A stretch of DNA of 64,000 nucleotides from Gordonibacter urolithinfaciens (GCF_900199375.1 NZ_LT900217.1:2046001-2110000); one strand, 5' to 3'. Positions 39,973 through 50,717 are shown, counted from the stretch's first letter. Notes: a model not told the origin generated them from the letters alone. Program-made: numbers and translations.

Positions 39973-41472
39973 TTACGCCTTCAGCGCCTCGACGACGGCC
40001 TTGCCGCTGACCAGGCCGCTGCCGGCGTTGGGGGAGAGGTCGCTGCCGCTGTCGGCGACGGTGGAGCCGCAGCAGTACACGTTGGGGATGGGGTTGCCGT
40101 CCTTGTCCGTGAGCTGGCTGTCCGTGGTGATCTTCATGCCGCCGTGCGTCTTATAGCGGAAGGGGAAGTGCTTCATGGCATAGTAGGGCGCGGCGAGCGA
40201 CTTCAGGAACAGCTTCTTGCCGAACTCGGTGTCCTCGCCGGCGGCCACCATGGCGTCGTACTTCTCGAACGTCTCCTTGAGCGTGCCGGCAGGCACGTCC
40301 ATGGCCGCGGCCAGCTCGTCGAGCGAGCCGCACGGGCCCACGAGGCGGTCGGGGCTGCCTTTCATGTTCAGCTCGACGTTCCACTTCTGACTGCCGTTGA
40401 TGGTCTGGTCGTCGAAGATGGTCCACCAGTAGCCCAGCTCGAGCTCGGCGGCCTTGTCGGGCGAGTCGTGGCTCTGGTCCTCCTTGATGAAGCGGCGGCC
40501 CTGCGGCGTCACCTGCACCTGTGGCGAGAAGTAGCCCCACACCGTGACCTGGGCCAGGTCGCTCATGCGGTTGGCCTCCATGTCCATGTGCGTGTACACG
40601 CCGCCCAGCGCCCGGCACATCTGGTGGCCTTCGCCCATGGAGTGCACGGTGAGCGGCCCGAGGCGCTGCTGGCTGGGCAGGTAGGCGGACACCATCTCCT
40701 GGTTGCACGAGAAGCCGCCCGTGGCCACGATGATCTTCTGCGCCTTGATGTCGACGGGCTTGTTGTTCTTCTCGTCGTTGAAGCGCACGCCGATGGGGGT
40801 GCCCTCGCCGTCCACGATGAAGTTCGTAGCGCGCAGGTTCAGCTTGTACGTGGCGCCCTTCTCCTCCAGGCCCTTCTGCAGCGGCGTGAGCACGGCCTGC
40901 ATGTCGCCGATGCCGTTGCCGGGCAGCAGCATGGACGTGGGCGCGCCCGTGTCCATGTAGTCGGTGATGGGCTGGAACACCGCGCCGTAGTCGGATGCCA
41001 CGCGGTCGGCCCATTCGGTCTGATAGACGTAGACGTTGTGCTTGTAGTCCATGTCATCGGTCTCGCCCTTCTTTTCCAGAATGGGAGCGTAGGCCTGCCA
41101 CTTCGTCTCCGGGTCGCCCTCGATGCCGGCGTCCTTCTGCATCTTGGAGCCCGCCACGTTCATGACGCCGCAGGCGATGAAGCTCTCGCCGCCCACGCGG
41201 TCGAGCTTGTCTACGAGCATGACCTTGTGGCCCGCCTCCACCGGGTCCATGGCCGCCGACATGCCGGCGATGCCCGTGCCCAGGATGAGCACGTCGGTCT
41301 CCTCGGTGAAGTTGACGGGCGCGGTGCCCACCACGGCGTCGCCCTCGCTCGCGCTGCCGCCCTTGCCGCCGCCGTTGGGCGCGCAGCCGGCCAGCGCGCC
41401 GCCAGCCACGAGCACGGCACCCGAAGCCACGGCTGCCTTGAGGAAGTTGCGTCGGTTCATGCTGCTCTCCAT
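39973..41472 (-). CDS. Tat-exported FAD-dependent lipoprotein reductase
   Basis: 499 residues; ATG 41472 with gggagga six bases upstream (a second ATG at 41460). Twin-arginine signal MNRRNFLKAAVASG and lipobox LAGC place it outside the membrane as a lipoprotein. FAD site DVLILGTGIAGMSAAMDPVE. It is clearly related to the flavoprotein at 38212 (shared GYWWT, PYYA-K-FP-RYKT-GG). The C-terminal region SDLSPNAGSGLVSG lacks the fumarate-reductase arginine. A divergent membrane LuxR gene at 41687 is the probable regulator, though it is frameshifted here. There is no haem or FMN domain, so an electron donor is missing from the locus. Confidence 0.9.
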   Translation of the reverse strand: MESSMNRRNFLKAAVASGAVLVAGGALAGCAPNGGGKGGSASEGDAVVGTAPVNFTEETDVLILGTGIAGMSAAMDPVEAGHKVMLVDKLDRVGGESFIACGVMNVAGSKMQKDAGIEGDPETKWQAYAPILEKKGETDDMDYKHNVYVYQTEWADRVASDYGAVFQPITDYMDTGAPTSMLLPGNGIGDMQAVLTPLQKGLEEKGATYKLNLRATNFIVDGEGTPIGVRFNDEKNNKPVDIKAQKIIVATGGFSCNQEMVSAYLPSQQRLGPLTVHSMGEGHQMCRALGGVYTHMDMEANRMSDLAQVTVWGYFSPQVQVTPQGRRFIKEDQSHDSPDKAAELELGYWWTIFDDQTINGSQKWNVELNMKGSPDRLVGPCGSLDELAAAMDVPAGTLKETFEKYDAMVAAGEDTEFGKKLFLKSLAAPYYAMKHFPFRYKTHGGMKITTDSQLTDKDGNPIPNVYCCGSTVADSGSDLSPNAGSGLVSGKAVVEALKA

Positions 41473-41499
41473 AATAATCCTCCCTGTTCCCTCTGCTTG

Positions 41500-41536
41500 T
41501 CCGCCTTGCGCCGGTCGTTGCCGGGCGCAAGGCGGA
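41500..41536 (-). promoter_or_regulatory. 13-bp inverted repeat in the leader of the flavoprotein
   Basis: 41500-41512 pairs with 41524-41536 around an 11-base loop in the divergent gap between the flavoprotein and LuxR genes. It could be an operator for the regulator or a leader hairpin. A TAGAGT hexamer on the minus strand near 41570-41575 may be the flavoprotein -10. Confidence 0.5.
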
Positions 41537-41686
41537 ATCCCTGTCGATCGTCCTCGCGACGATGCCCCCACTCTAGGTCCGCGGGCCGCCCCCGTCACCG
41601 TCCGTTTCGGGCTATATTGCCTTCTGCTGCCGTTATCCTGCGGTTTCGCCTCTCGCACGTGCAGGCGTTTCCGGTATCATGGGCGC

Positions 41687-43383
41687 ATGATGAATGCGGG
41701 GAGGGGAAAGCGCGCCGCAGGGCACGCGTCGAGCGCAGAGGGGTCGGGGCGCGCAGCGCCGGCCGCTTCGCCGCGCGCGGTGGACCCGCGGCTGTTCTCG
41801 CTCGTGGTGATCGTGGGCTACGGGCTGTTCCGTGGCGTGAACGCCAACTCCTACCTGTCGGCGTTCGCCTCGGTGGAGGCGCCGTTCCTGTTCGTCCCCG
41901 ACCTGTTCTTCAACGTGGTGGTGGCCTGCTCGGTGGTCGTGTGCTCGGTCACCGTCATCGCGCTGGTGCTGCGCGGGCGGCTGGGCCCGCTGTCCATGCC
42001 CTACGTGGCGCCCGCGGCGCTGTTCGTGGCGGCGAGCCTGTGCGCCCTGTTCGGCGTTTTCTCATGGATGCCATCCGATCTGGCGCTCATCGTGCCGGGC
42101 GTGCTGCTCGGGGCGGCGTCGGTCATGCTGTCGCTCGTGTGGGTGGAGGTGCTGGCCTGCCAGGAGCCGCGCGCCATCGTCACGCAGATCGCGCTCAGCA
42201 TGCTGGTGAACATGGTGACGTCGTCGGTGCTCTCGGGTCTGTCCGGCGGCGCGCGGGCGGCTGCGAGCTGTGCGGCCCTGGTCGTCATGGTGCTGTGCGC
42301 GCGGTACGTGCGGCGCGCGTTGCGCACGGGTGCGGCGGGCGCGAGGGCAGGCGGCGCGGTCGTGACGATGGCGGTGGGAAAAGGCGCGGCGGGCGATTGC
42401 GCGGGCAAGGCGGCGCGCGGGCATCTGAAGGCCGCGCCGCGCGGATCGTACCGCGACGCGTTCTTGGAGCTGGGAGACTCGCTCGTTGCGTTCTGCGTCA
42501 TGGAGGCCGTGATCGGGCTGCTCAACAGCTTCATGCTGGCCGGGTCCGTCACGTTCGCCGGGTCGGGCTCGGTGTCGGGGGTGGGCATGCTCATCGGCAT
42601 CTTGGCGTTCTGCGTCGTCGTGTTCGTGGTGCAGCGCATCCCGCGGGTGTCCACGGCGTTCCGCGTGCTCATGCCATCATCGCCTCGCTCTTGGTGTTCC
42701 TGCCGTTTCTGGGCGAGCAGTTCAACCTCTTCTTCAGCACGGTGCTCTTGGGCGGCTACTACTTCATTGCGCTGCTCATCACGTATGTGGTGGCCGAGAC
42801 GGCGCACGTGCGGAACCTGTCGCCCTACGTTCTCATGGGGGCGGCCGCGTGCCTTGCGCGCGTCTGCCTGGCCGCGGCGCTCTTGGGCGGGTACGCCATC
42901 GGCTCGCTGCCGGGCGGCCTGTTCGGCGAGAGCGAGCACCTCATGCGCTACCTGGTGGTCATCATGGCCGTGATCTACGCGCTGTCGCTGGCGGCCGTGC
43001 TCGTGTCGCGCGACCGGCGCCGCCGACGGCGCGGCGATGCGGATGCGGCGGGCTCGGTTTCGGCGCCGGCGGGTGCGGCCGTGGCGGCGCCTGCCCCGGC
43101 CATCGCGGCGGCCGAGGGCGATGACGCATTCGATGCGCGATGCGCGGCCGTGGCCGCAGCGGGCAACCTCACCGAGCGCGAGGCGGAGATCATGCGCTAT
43201 CTGGCGCGCGGCCGCACGAAAGCTCATATCGCCGGCGTGCTGTACGTCAGCGAGAACACCGTGCGCAGCCATGTGCGCAATATCTATGCCAAGCTCGAGG
43301 TCCACACCCGCCAGCAGCTCATCGACCTCGTGGAGGAAGAGCGCGGCGCGGACGGCGGCGGCGAGGCTCCCGGCTCCCGGTAG
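41687..43383 (+). pseudogene. Membrane LuxR-family regulator with one-base frameshift
   Basis: From ATG 41687 (TATCAT six bases upstream, no Shine-Dalgarno) a dozen hydrophobic segments read in one frame up to VSTAFRVLMP near 42675, after which sense continues one frame over as IIASLLVFLPFLGEQFNLFF to the LuxR helix-turn-helix (NLTEREAEIMRYLARGRTKA; SENTVRSHVRNIYAKLE) and the stop at 43383. One missing C in atgcc-atc at about 42674-42676 explains it. As written the product would lose its DNA-binding domain. It is divergent from the flavoprotein at 39973, which it should regulate. A real mutation and a sequencing error are both possible. Confidence 0.8.
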
Positions 43384-43446
43384 GCGCGTTCGGATACTCC
43401 AATTACCTCGGTTGGTGTATGGCGCGGCGGGGCCGGGTCGCGTACC

Positions 43447-44682
43447 ATGGCAGACATGGAGAACTTCCTTGTGAACAACCGCCCGATGGCGCCCAAGGAC
43501 TGGGCGGTCGACGTCGCCGTGATGCTGGCGGCGTTCCTGTTCGGCTGCGGGCAGCTCATGCTCACGGCTTCGTCCATCGTGATCCCCGACCTGGAGTTGC
43601 GCCAGTACCTGGGCATCGTGAACGTCGTGCCCGACACGTCGGTGTTCGTGGCGCTGGCGCTGACCACGCTGCCGCTCGCGGCGCGGAGGCGGTTCCCATG
43701 GCCCGTGTTCCTGTTCGTGCTCATCACGTTCCTGGGGCTGCAGAGCGCGTTCCGCGGCTTCTCGCTCACGGTGGTGGGCCCCGTGGTGGCGCTGTACACC
43801 ATCGCCTGCGAGCGCGGGCGCACGGAGGCCGCCGTCGCCGTCGCCCTGGCCGTGGCGGGCGTGCTGTTCGCCGACGCGCCCTCGCGCACGGCGAGCCTCG
43901 CCTTCTTCACGCGCTTCCAGAACGTCGCGCTCCTGGCGGCTGCGGCGCTCGCGGGCTACGCATACCGCACGCACCGCGCCTACGTGGCGGAGACGGAGCG
44001 GCGCGCGCTCGAGGCGGAGCGCTCGCGCGAGGAGGAGGCGGCCCGGCGCGTGGAGGAGGAGCGCGTGCGCATAGCCCGCGAGGTGCACGACATTACGGCG
44101 CACTCGCTCTCCGCGGTGAGCATCCAGGCGGCCGCGGCCGAGCGCCTGGTCGACCGCGACCCGGCGGCGGCAAAGCTCGCAATCGCCGCTGCGCGCACGA
44201 CGGCGAAGGACGCCCTCGAGGAGATCCGCGGCATGATAGGCGTGCTGCGAGCCGGCGACCCCGCGGCCGAGACGGAACCCACGGCCGGCACCGAGCGCCT
44301 GGACGACCTCGCTGCCTACTTGCGCCGTGCCGGCGTGGACGTGGCGCTGGATGCGGGCGGGTACGACCGCGCCGCCGTGCCGGCGTTCGTGGACGTGGCA
44401 CTGTACGGCATCGCCCGCGAGGCCGCGACGAACATCGTGCGGCACGCCGGCGCGCATGCGGCGACGATACGCCTGGCTACGGGGCCGACAGGCGCGAACC
44501 TGTCGGTAGAGGACGACGGCAGGGGCGCGGCGGCCGAGACGGACGGGCGCGGCCACGGCATTGCGGGAATGGCCGAGCGCGTGGGGCTTCTGGGCGGCAC
44601 GTTCGCAGCCGGCCCGCGCCCGCGCGGCGGGTTCCGCGTGGAGGCGCGCATTCCCCTGGGAGCGGAGAAGGAGGCGTCATGA
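43447..44682 (+). CDS. NarL/DesK-type sensor histidine kinase
   Basis: 411 residues. Four to five membrane segments in residues 18-172, a coiled coil (EAERSREEEAARRVEEERVR), the HisKA_3 dimerisation box with phospho-acceptor His214 (IAREVHDITAHSLSAVSIQA), and the ATPase domain with EAATNIVRHAGA, EDDGRG and GHGIAGMAERVGLLGG. It pairs with the response regulator whose ATG overlaps its stop. No periplasmic sensor domain is seen, so the signal is probably sensed in the membrane. The start ATG has a poor ribosome-binding site; a second ATG lies four codons on. Confidence 0.92.
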   Translation: MADMENFLVNNRPMAPKDWAVDVAVMLAAFLFGCGQLMLTASSIVIPDLELRQYLGIVNVVPDTSVFVALALTTLPLAARRRFPWPVFLFVLITFLGLQSAFRGFSLTVVGPVVALYTIACERGRTEAAVAVALAVAGVLFADAPSRTASLAFFTRFQNVALLAAAALAGYAYRTHRAYVAETERRALEAERSREEEAARRVEEERVRIAREVHDITAHSLSAVSIQAAAAERLVDRDPAAAKLAIAAARTTAKDALEEIRGMIGVLRAGDPAAETEPTAGTERLDDLAAYLRRAGVDVALDAGGYDRAAVPAFVDVALYGIAREAATNIVRHAGAHAATIRLATGPTGANLSVEDDGRGAAAETDGRGHGIAGMAERVGLLGGTFAAGPRPRGGFRVEARIPLGAEKEAS

Positions 44683-45434
44683 TCGAGAGGCATCTGCGAG
44701 AGGCGCGCTCGGCGGCGGGGGAGGTGCCGGTCCGCTCGGCGGGCGAGCGTCCTCTGCGCTTAGTGGTGGCCGACGACCAGGACCTCGTGCGCAGCGGGTT
44801 CCGCCTGATCCTGTCCTCGTACGACGGCTTCTCCATCGTGGGGGAGGCGCGCGACGGCGAGGAGGCCGTGGAGCTCGCTCGCCGCCTCGTGCCCGACGTG
44901 GTCCTCATGGACATCCGCATGCCGCACCTGAACGGCATCGAGGCCACCCGCGCCATCACGGGCGATCCGGCGCTCGCCGACGTGCGCGTGCTCATCCTCA
45001 CCACGTTCGACATCGACGAGTACGTCTACGACGCGCTCGCGGCCGGGGCGGGCGGCTTTCTGTTGAAGGACGCCGAGCCCGACGACATCGCCGCCGCCGT
45101 GCGCGTGGTGGCGGCCGGCGACGCGCTCATCCAGCCCTCGGTGATGCGGCGCCTGGTGGAGACGTTCGTGCGCATGCGCCCTGCGGCCGGTGCCGGCGTG
45201 GCCGCAGGGGAAGGCGGCAGCGCGTTCTCCGCGCTCACCGAGCGCGAGCGCGAGATACTGGTACAGGTGGCCCGCGGCATGACGAACGACGAGATAGGCG
45301 CCGAGCTGTTCATCTCGTCCGCCACGGTGAAGACGCACCTCGCCCGCATCATGGCGAAGCTGGGCGCCCACGACCGCGCACAGCTGGTGGTGAGGGCGTA
45401 CGAGGGCGGCCTCGTGAGGCCGGGCGAGCGCTAG
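44679..45434 (+). CDS. NarL-family response regulator
   Basis: 251 residues; ATG 44679 overlaps the kinase stop (ATGA), with gagaaggagg upstream. A 25-residue N-terminal extension precedes the receiver domain (LRLVVADDQDLVRSGFRLIL), phospho-acceptor Asp78 (VVLMDIRMPHLNG), Lys in FLLKDAEP, and the LuxR-type HTH at the C-terminus (LTEREREILVQVARGMTNDE; SSATVKTHLARIMAKLGA). Forms a two-component system with the upstream kinase. Targets unknown; the neighbouring flavoproteins are possible. Confidence 0.94.
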   Translation: MIERHLREARSAAGEVPVRSAGERPLRLVVADDQDLVRSGFRLILSSYDGFSIVGEARDGEEAVELARRLVPDVVLMDIRMPHLNGIEATRAITGDPALADVRVLILTTFDIDEYVYDALAAGAGGFLLKDAEPDDIAAAVRVVAAGDALIQPSVMRRLVETFVRMRPAAGAGVAAGEGGSAFSALTEREREILVQVARGMTNDEIGAELFISSATVKTHLARIMAKLGAHDRAQLVVRAYEGGLVRPGER

Positions 45435-45529
45435 CATCGGTCACGGCGCGGCGGCATGTGCGGCCGCGCCCGTCGGTCGGCGATTGCACCGCAGCGCCGC
45501 GAAGCGATCGTGCTGCCGCCTCGCGTCCG

Positions 45530-45662
45530 CTTCGCAACCCCGCCCGCGCCGCCTCGTTCGCGCTGCAGAATCGTCCTGCTCCCGCTCCCGCCGCCCTGCA
45601 AGCGCCGCCCGCGTCTGTGCTGCAGCGCTACGCCGCGCCCCTTCGCAACCCCGCCCGCGCCG
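45530..45662. repeat. 22-bp direct repeat in a gene-free stretch
   Basis: The 22-base word beginning cttcgcaaccccgcccgc occurs at 45530-45551 and again at 45641-45662, 111 bases apart. The whole 45435-45790 stretch is C-rich and has no convincing gene. Origin of the repeat is unclear; it may be a decayed duplicate. Confidence 0.6.
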
Positions 45663-45696
45663 TCCCGCGCCCGCCTCGCCGGCCACTCCCCAGACC

Positions 45697-45720
45697 GTTT
45701 TTGTGCAAAAGCACAAAAAC
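45697..45720. terminator. AT-rich hairpin, possible terminator
   Basis: 10-bp stem gtttttgtgc (45697-45706) with gcacaaaaac (45711-45720) and an aaaa loop. The T-rich arm is inside the stem; it could end read-through from the two-component operon before the groES promoter. Confidence 0.5.
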
Positions 45721-45797
45721 TTTCAGGAGTCCATCGAACGAATTGTGGCGATTATGCAAAACCTCAGTCAAGGGCACTGAGATTTCCTCAATTTTGC

Positions 45798-45825
45798 TTG
45801 CATTCGCTAACGAGGCTGCTATGAT
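45798..45825 (+). promoter_or_regulatory. groESL promoter
   Basis: TTGCAT (45798-45803), a 16-base spacer and TATGAT (45820-45825) match a housekeeping sigma promoter. The CIRCE element begins 10 bases after the -10, covering the expected start site. Confidence 0.75.
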
Positions 45826-45835
45826 AACGCAATGT

Positions 45836-45862
45836 TTAGCACTCGTTACCCATGAGTGCTAG
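45836..45862 (+). promoter_or_regulatory. CIRCE element (HrcA operator)
   Basis: TTAGCACTC at 45836-45844, a 9-base spacer, and GAGTGCTAG at 45854-45862: the canonical TTAGCACTC-N9-GAGTGCTAA with one end base changed. HrcA bound here represses groESL until heat or misfolded protein titrates GroEL away. Confidence 0.95.
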
Positions 45863-45944
45863 CAGTCACCGCAACGGAGTGGTTAAATAGCAAACGTGCT
45901 ACAACCAGTTTCGGACAAGAGACGGACGAAAGGAAGGCTACGTT

Positions 45945-46232
45945 ATGAACTTGAAACCATTGGGTGATCGCGTCATCATCAAGCAGGACGAGGCTGAGGA
46001 GACGACGGCATCCGGTCTGTATCTCGCTACCGAAGCGAAGGAGAAGCCCCAGACGGGCACCGTCCTGGCCGTGGGCGAGGGCAAGCTCGACAAGGACGGC
46101 AAGCTCATTCCCGTGCCGGTCAAGGAAGGCGACAAGGTCCTGTACGGCAAGTACGGCGGAACCGAGATCACCGTCGACGGCGAGGACGTCATGATCCTGC
46201 GCGCCGACGACCTGTACGCGGTGTTCGCGTAA
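45945..46232 (+). CDS. groES: Co-chaperonin GroES
   Basis: 95 residues; ATG 45945 with gaaaggaagg upstream. Full family length with N-terminal LKPLGDRVIIKQDEAEE, the mobile loop around ETTASGLYLATEAKEKPQTG and the C-terminal ILRADDLYAVF. It caps the GroEL folding chamber. First gene of the CIRCE-controlled operon, 41 bases before groEL. Confidence 0.98.
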   Translation: MNLKPLGDRVIIKQDEAEETTASGLYLATEAKEKPQTGTVLAVGEGKLDKDGKLIPVPVKEGDKVLYGKYGGTEITVDGEDVMILRADDLYAVFA

Positions 46233-46258
46233 ACCGAAGCAACCCAAGCTAACGCTGA

Positions 46259-47914
<1,656 letters not shown>

Positions 47915-48008
47915 GACCCCCCGGTTCCGGCAGCCGCCCGGCCGCCGGAACCACCTGAGACGCTGCGGGCGCTTACGCGCCCGGCCAGCGTATCCCTAAC
48001 TCGGAGAA

Positions 48009-48038
48009 CGGGGCGGCCGATGGGCCGCCCCGCTTCGT
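48009..48038 (+). terminator. Terminator of groESL
   Basis: 10-bp GC stem, 48009-48018 with 48023-48032, and a T-rich end (cttcgttttc). Two further dyads stand before it, one at about 47924-47949 and one at about 47961-47992. Confidence 0.8.
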
Positions 48039-48140
48039 TTTCTGGCCGGCGCGTTGCTTTTCACGCCAGCCGCCGGGTCGCCCACAGCTTCGGGTGCGAT
48101 GAGGGCGATGCGGAGGCGGGGCTAAATGTCGCCCGCCCGG

Positions 48141-48560
48141 CTAGCGCTCCTTCTTCGACACGAGCAGCAGGATGCCGCCTACCACGGTCACGAAGATGAG
48201 CGTGCACACGCCGAACGCCACCGTGTTCGGCTTTGTCCCCTGGTAAACGCCCCAGCAATGGACGCTCATCGGGATCATCCAAGCGAGCGGGATGATGGCC
48301 CATCCCACCGAGATAGTGGAGATGAGGCAGAAGATAAATGCGATCAGCCTGAGCGTCCGGTCGCTCTCGGTCGTTGCCGACGGATAGTAAACGGGAGCGA
48401 CGACGGGTTGCCCGTAGGCGGGGGCGCGGTAGCCTCCCTCGGGGCAAGCCGTCGGCTGGGCGTCCGCGAAATCGTTGGTCCACTGCATGCCGTCCCAATA
48501 GCGAAGCCTCGTCGCGTTCCCTGACGGGTCTGGATACCATCCAGCCTGCTGCGTTCCCAT
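48141..48560 (-). CDS. DUF2510 small membrane protein
   Basis: 139 residues; ATG 48560 with ggggagg upstream. The N-terminal DUF2510 motif is clear (GWYPDPSG...RYWDGMQWT), a short domain common in actinobacterial membrane proteins, followed by a Pro/Tyr-rich linker and two to three membrane helices (LRLIAFIFCLISTISVGWAI; VCTLIFVTVVGGILLLV). Function unknown. The gene stands alone, convergent with groEL. Confidence 0.8.
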   Translation of the reverse strand: MGTQQAGWYPDPSGNATRLRYWDGMQWTNDFADAQPTACPEGGYRAPAYGQPVVAPVYYPSATTESDRTLRLIAFIFCLISTISVGWAIIPLAWMIPMSVHCWGVYQGTKPNTVAFGVCTLIFVTVVGGILLLVSKKER

Positions 48561-48848
48561 GCTGCCTCCCCCGGCGTCTATGAAAGTGCGGTAATGCCTT
48601 CCAGTATAGCCCATCGGCTCGCATAGCCGCCCCGTAGCACGTGCTGTTCGACGCGGATAGGCCTGCTTATCGATACGCTCCGCCCTGCGCTCGAGGTCAG
48701 GCGTTGTCCCCCCCCCCTATCGGGCGGAATCCTCGCCCTGTTTATTGCCGGTTGCAATCGGCGGCGGAAAGACCGCACGCATCGGTTCCATGTGACTGTT
48801 CGGCTACGTCGCGGCTTGAACGCCCCTGTTGGACTACAATACGAACCT

Positions 48849-49730
48849 ATGGAAGAATTCATGCACATAGCCGGGCATGTCCTGGAGCATTCCGTCGCCG
48901 ACACGCTGTACCTCGTTCCGTTCCTCTTCGTCACCTACCTGGTGATGGAGTGGCTCGAGCATAAGACCGGCGGCAAGGCGCAGGCGGCCGTGCAGCGCGC
49001 AGGAGCCGCGGGCCCCATCGTGGGAGCGGTGGTGGGCGTGGTGCCGCAGTGCGGGTTCTCGGCCGTGGCGGCCACGCTCTGGGCCGGGCGCGTCATCACG
49101 CTGGGCACGCTGTTCGCCGTGTTCCTTTCCACGTCCGACGAGATGCTGCCCATCTTCATCGCCGAGCAGGTGCCGCTGGACGTCATCCTCAAGATTCTCG
49201 GCGCGAAGATCGTCGTGGGCATGGTCATGGGCTTCATCGTGGACGCCGGCATGCGCCTCGCGCGGCGCATCGATGCGCCGCTGCACATCCACGACTTGTG
49301 CGAGCGCGACCACTGCCACTGCCATGACGGCGAGGGCGGCATCCTCAAGAGCGCGCTCAAGCACACCCTGCAGGTCACGGTGTTCATCTTCATCATCACC
49401 ATCGTGCTGAACGGCGTGTTGGAGGTGGTAGGCGAGGACGCGCTGGGCGAGTTCCTCAGTGCGAACCCGGTGCTCTCGGTGTTCGGATCGGCGCTCGTGG
49501 GCCTTGTGCCCAACTGCGCGGCCAGCGTGGTCATCGCGCAGCTGTACGTGAGCGGCGTGCTGGGCTCGGGCGCGATGCTCGCCGGCTTGCTGGTGAGCGC
49601 GGGCGTGGGCCTGCTCGTGCTCGTGCGCACGAACCGCCACTGGAAGCAGAACGTCGCCATCATCGGAGGCCTGTACGCGATGGGCGTGTTCTGGGGCCTC
49701 ATTGCGAATGCGCTCGGCATCGTGTTCTAG
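48849..49730 (+). CDS. Putative metal/arsenic exporter, multi-span permease
   Basis: 293 residues; ATG 48849 after a TACAAT hexamer eight bases upstream and no Shine-Dalgarno. About eight to ten membrane spans with an internal duplication marked by VPQCGFS and VPNCAAS. Between the halves is a metal-binding-like loop HIHDLCERDHCHCHD at residues 146-160, with five His and three Cys. This fits the putative 10-TM heavy-metal exporter (ArsP_2-like) family, sometimes annotated as a manganese transporter. The metal is not known; no regulator or metal resistance gene is adjacent. Confidence 0.75.
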   Translation: MEEFMHIAGHVLEHSVADTLYLVPFLFVTYLVMEWLEHKTGGKAQAAVQRAGAAGPIVGAVVGVVPQCGFSAVAATLWAGRVITLGTLFAVFLSTSDEMLPIFIAEQVPLDVILKILGAKIVVGMVMGFIVDAGMRLARRIDAPLHIHDLCERDHCHCHDGEGGILKSALKHTLQVTVFIFIITIVLNGVLEVVGEDALGEFLSANPVLSVFGSALVGLVPNCAASVVIAQLYVSGVLGSGAMLAGLLVSAGVGLLVLVRTNRHWKQNVAIIGGLYAMGVFWGLIANALGIVF

Positions 49731-49972
49731 GGCCGCAAGCGCGGTGGCAAATGCAGTATTCCGGTCATTTCTGTGCAAGCTTCTGACCTGGAACGATAGT
49801 GCATAATACCAGTTCAAAGCGCAGAAAATGAAATGCACAAAAATGCACGGTATATTACATCCAGGCCAGATCTTCTTCGGAATCCGAAAAAGATTGCCGA
49901 TGGGCCTCTGGCATCCGAAGCGCCCTCACCGCTATAGTATGACCAGACCGCAAAACGAGAGGAGCATCGCCC
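49731..49972. promoter_or_regulatory. AT-rich control region of the HD protein gene
   Basis: 240 bases, clearly more AT-rich than the surroundings. Features: repeated aaatgcac/aaaaatgcac words near 49830-49850, tgcata at about 49801, and TATAGT near 49933 followed by a 40-base leader with gagagg before the ATG. Looks like a regulated promoter with repeat-type binding sites; no gene. Confidence 0.45.
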
Positions 49973-50578
49973 ATGACCGCACTTGAAGCCGGCATGACGC
50001 GCGACGAGGCGTTCGCGCTGTTGCAGGAGCACAACAAGGACCCGTTCCATATCGAGCACGCCGAGACGGTGGAGCAGACCATGCGCTACTTCGCGCGCGA
50101 GTACGACCCCGAGAACGAGGAGTTTTGGGGCATCGTGGGCCTGCTGCACGACCTGGACTGGGAGGAGCACGACGACGAGCCCGAGCTGCACACCATCTAC
50201 GCGGCCAAGGACATCGAGGCCGCCGGCGGCTCGCCCGAGCTCATCCGCGCCATCCAGAGCCACACGTCGGATTTCAACCCCGAGCTTCCCAAGCCCGAGC
50301 TGCAGATGGAGAAGGTCCTGTTCGCCACCGAGGAGCTGACGGGCCTCATCGGCGCGGCCATCGTCATGCGCCCCAGCAAGAGCGTCATGGATTTCGAGGT
50401 GAAGTCGCTCAAGAAGAAGTTCAAGGACAAGCGCTTCGCCGCCGGCGTGAGCCGCGACGTCATCCGCAGTGGAGCCGAGATGCTAGGCTGGGAGCTGGAC
50501 GAGCTGTTCGCCCGCACCATCGAGGCCATGCAGTCCTTCGCGCCGGACAAGGACACGTTCGTTCCCGCCGAGGGGTAA
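49973..50578 (+). CDS. HD-domain hydrolase
   Basis: 201 residues; ATG 49973 with gagaggag. The HD metal site is read from FHIEHAETVEQTM, GLLHDLDWEEH and the downstream IQSHTSDF. Single-domain HD proteins of this type hydrolyse phosphoester bonds in nucleotides or related compounds; the substrate is unknown. The C-terminal half (FEVKSLKKKFKDKRFAAGVS) is basic and helical. Stands alone. Confidence 0.85.
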   Translation: MTALEAGMTRDEAFALLQEHNKDPFHIEHAETVEQTMRYFAREYDPENEEFWGIVGLLHDLDWEEHDDEPELHTIYAAKDIEAAGGSPELIRAIQSHTSDFNPELPKPELQMEKVLFATEELTGLIGAAIVMRPSKSVMDFEVKSLKKKFKDKRFAAGVSRDVIRSGAEMLGWELDELFARTIEAMQSFAPDKDTFVPAEG

Positions 50579-50717
50579 GGGAGACCTCCCGAGATCGCTC
50601 GCGCCCTCTTGCCGCAGATGCAGCAGGAGGGCGCACGTTTTGCGCTTGGGCGCACGCTCGGGCAGAGGCGAGGCCGGCAAGCGCGCGGCCGGAGGTCTTC
50701 CGAGCTCTTCCCAGGCC

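Noticed and set aside
45456-45824. Frames in the C-rich stretch before groES
   Set aside because: Several frames are open because of base composition only; none has a start site or family resemblance.
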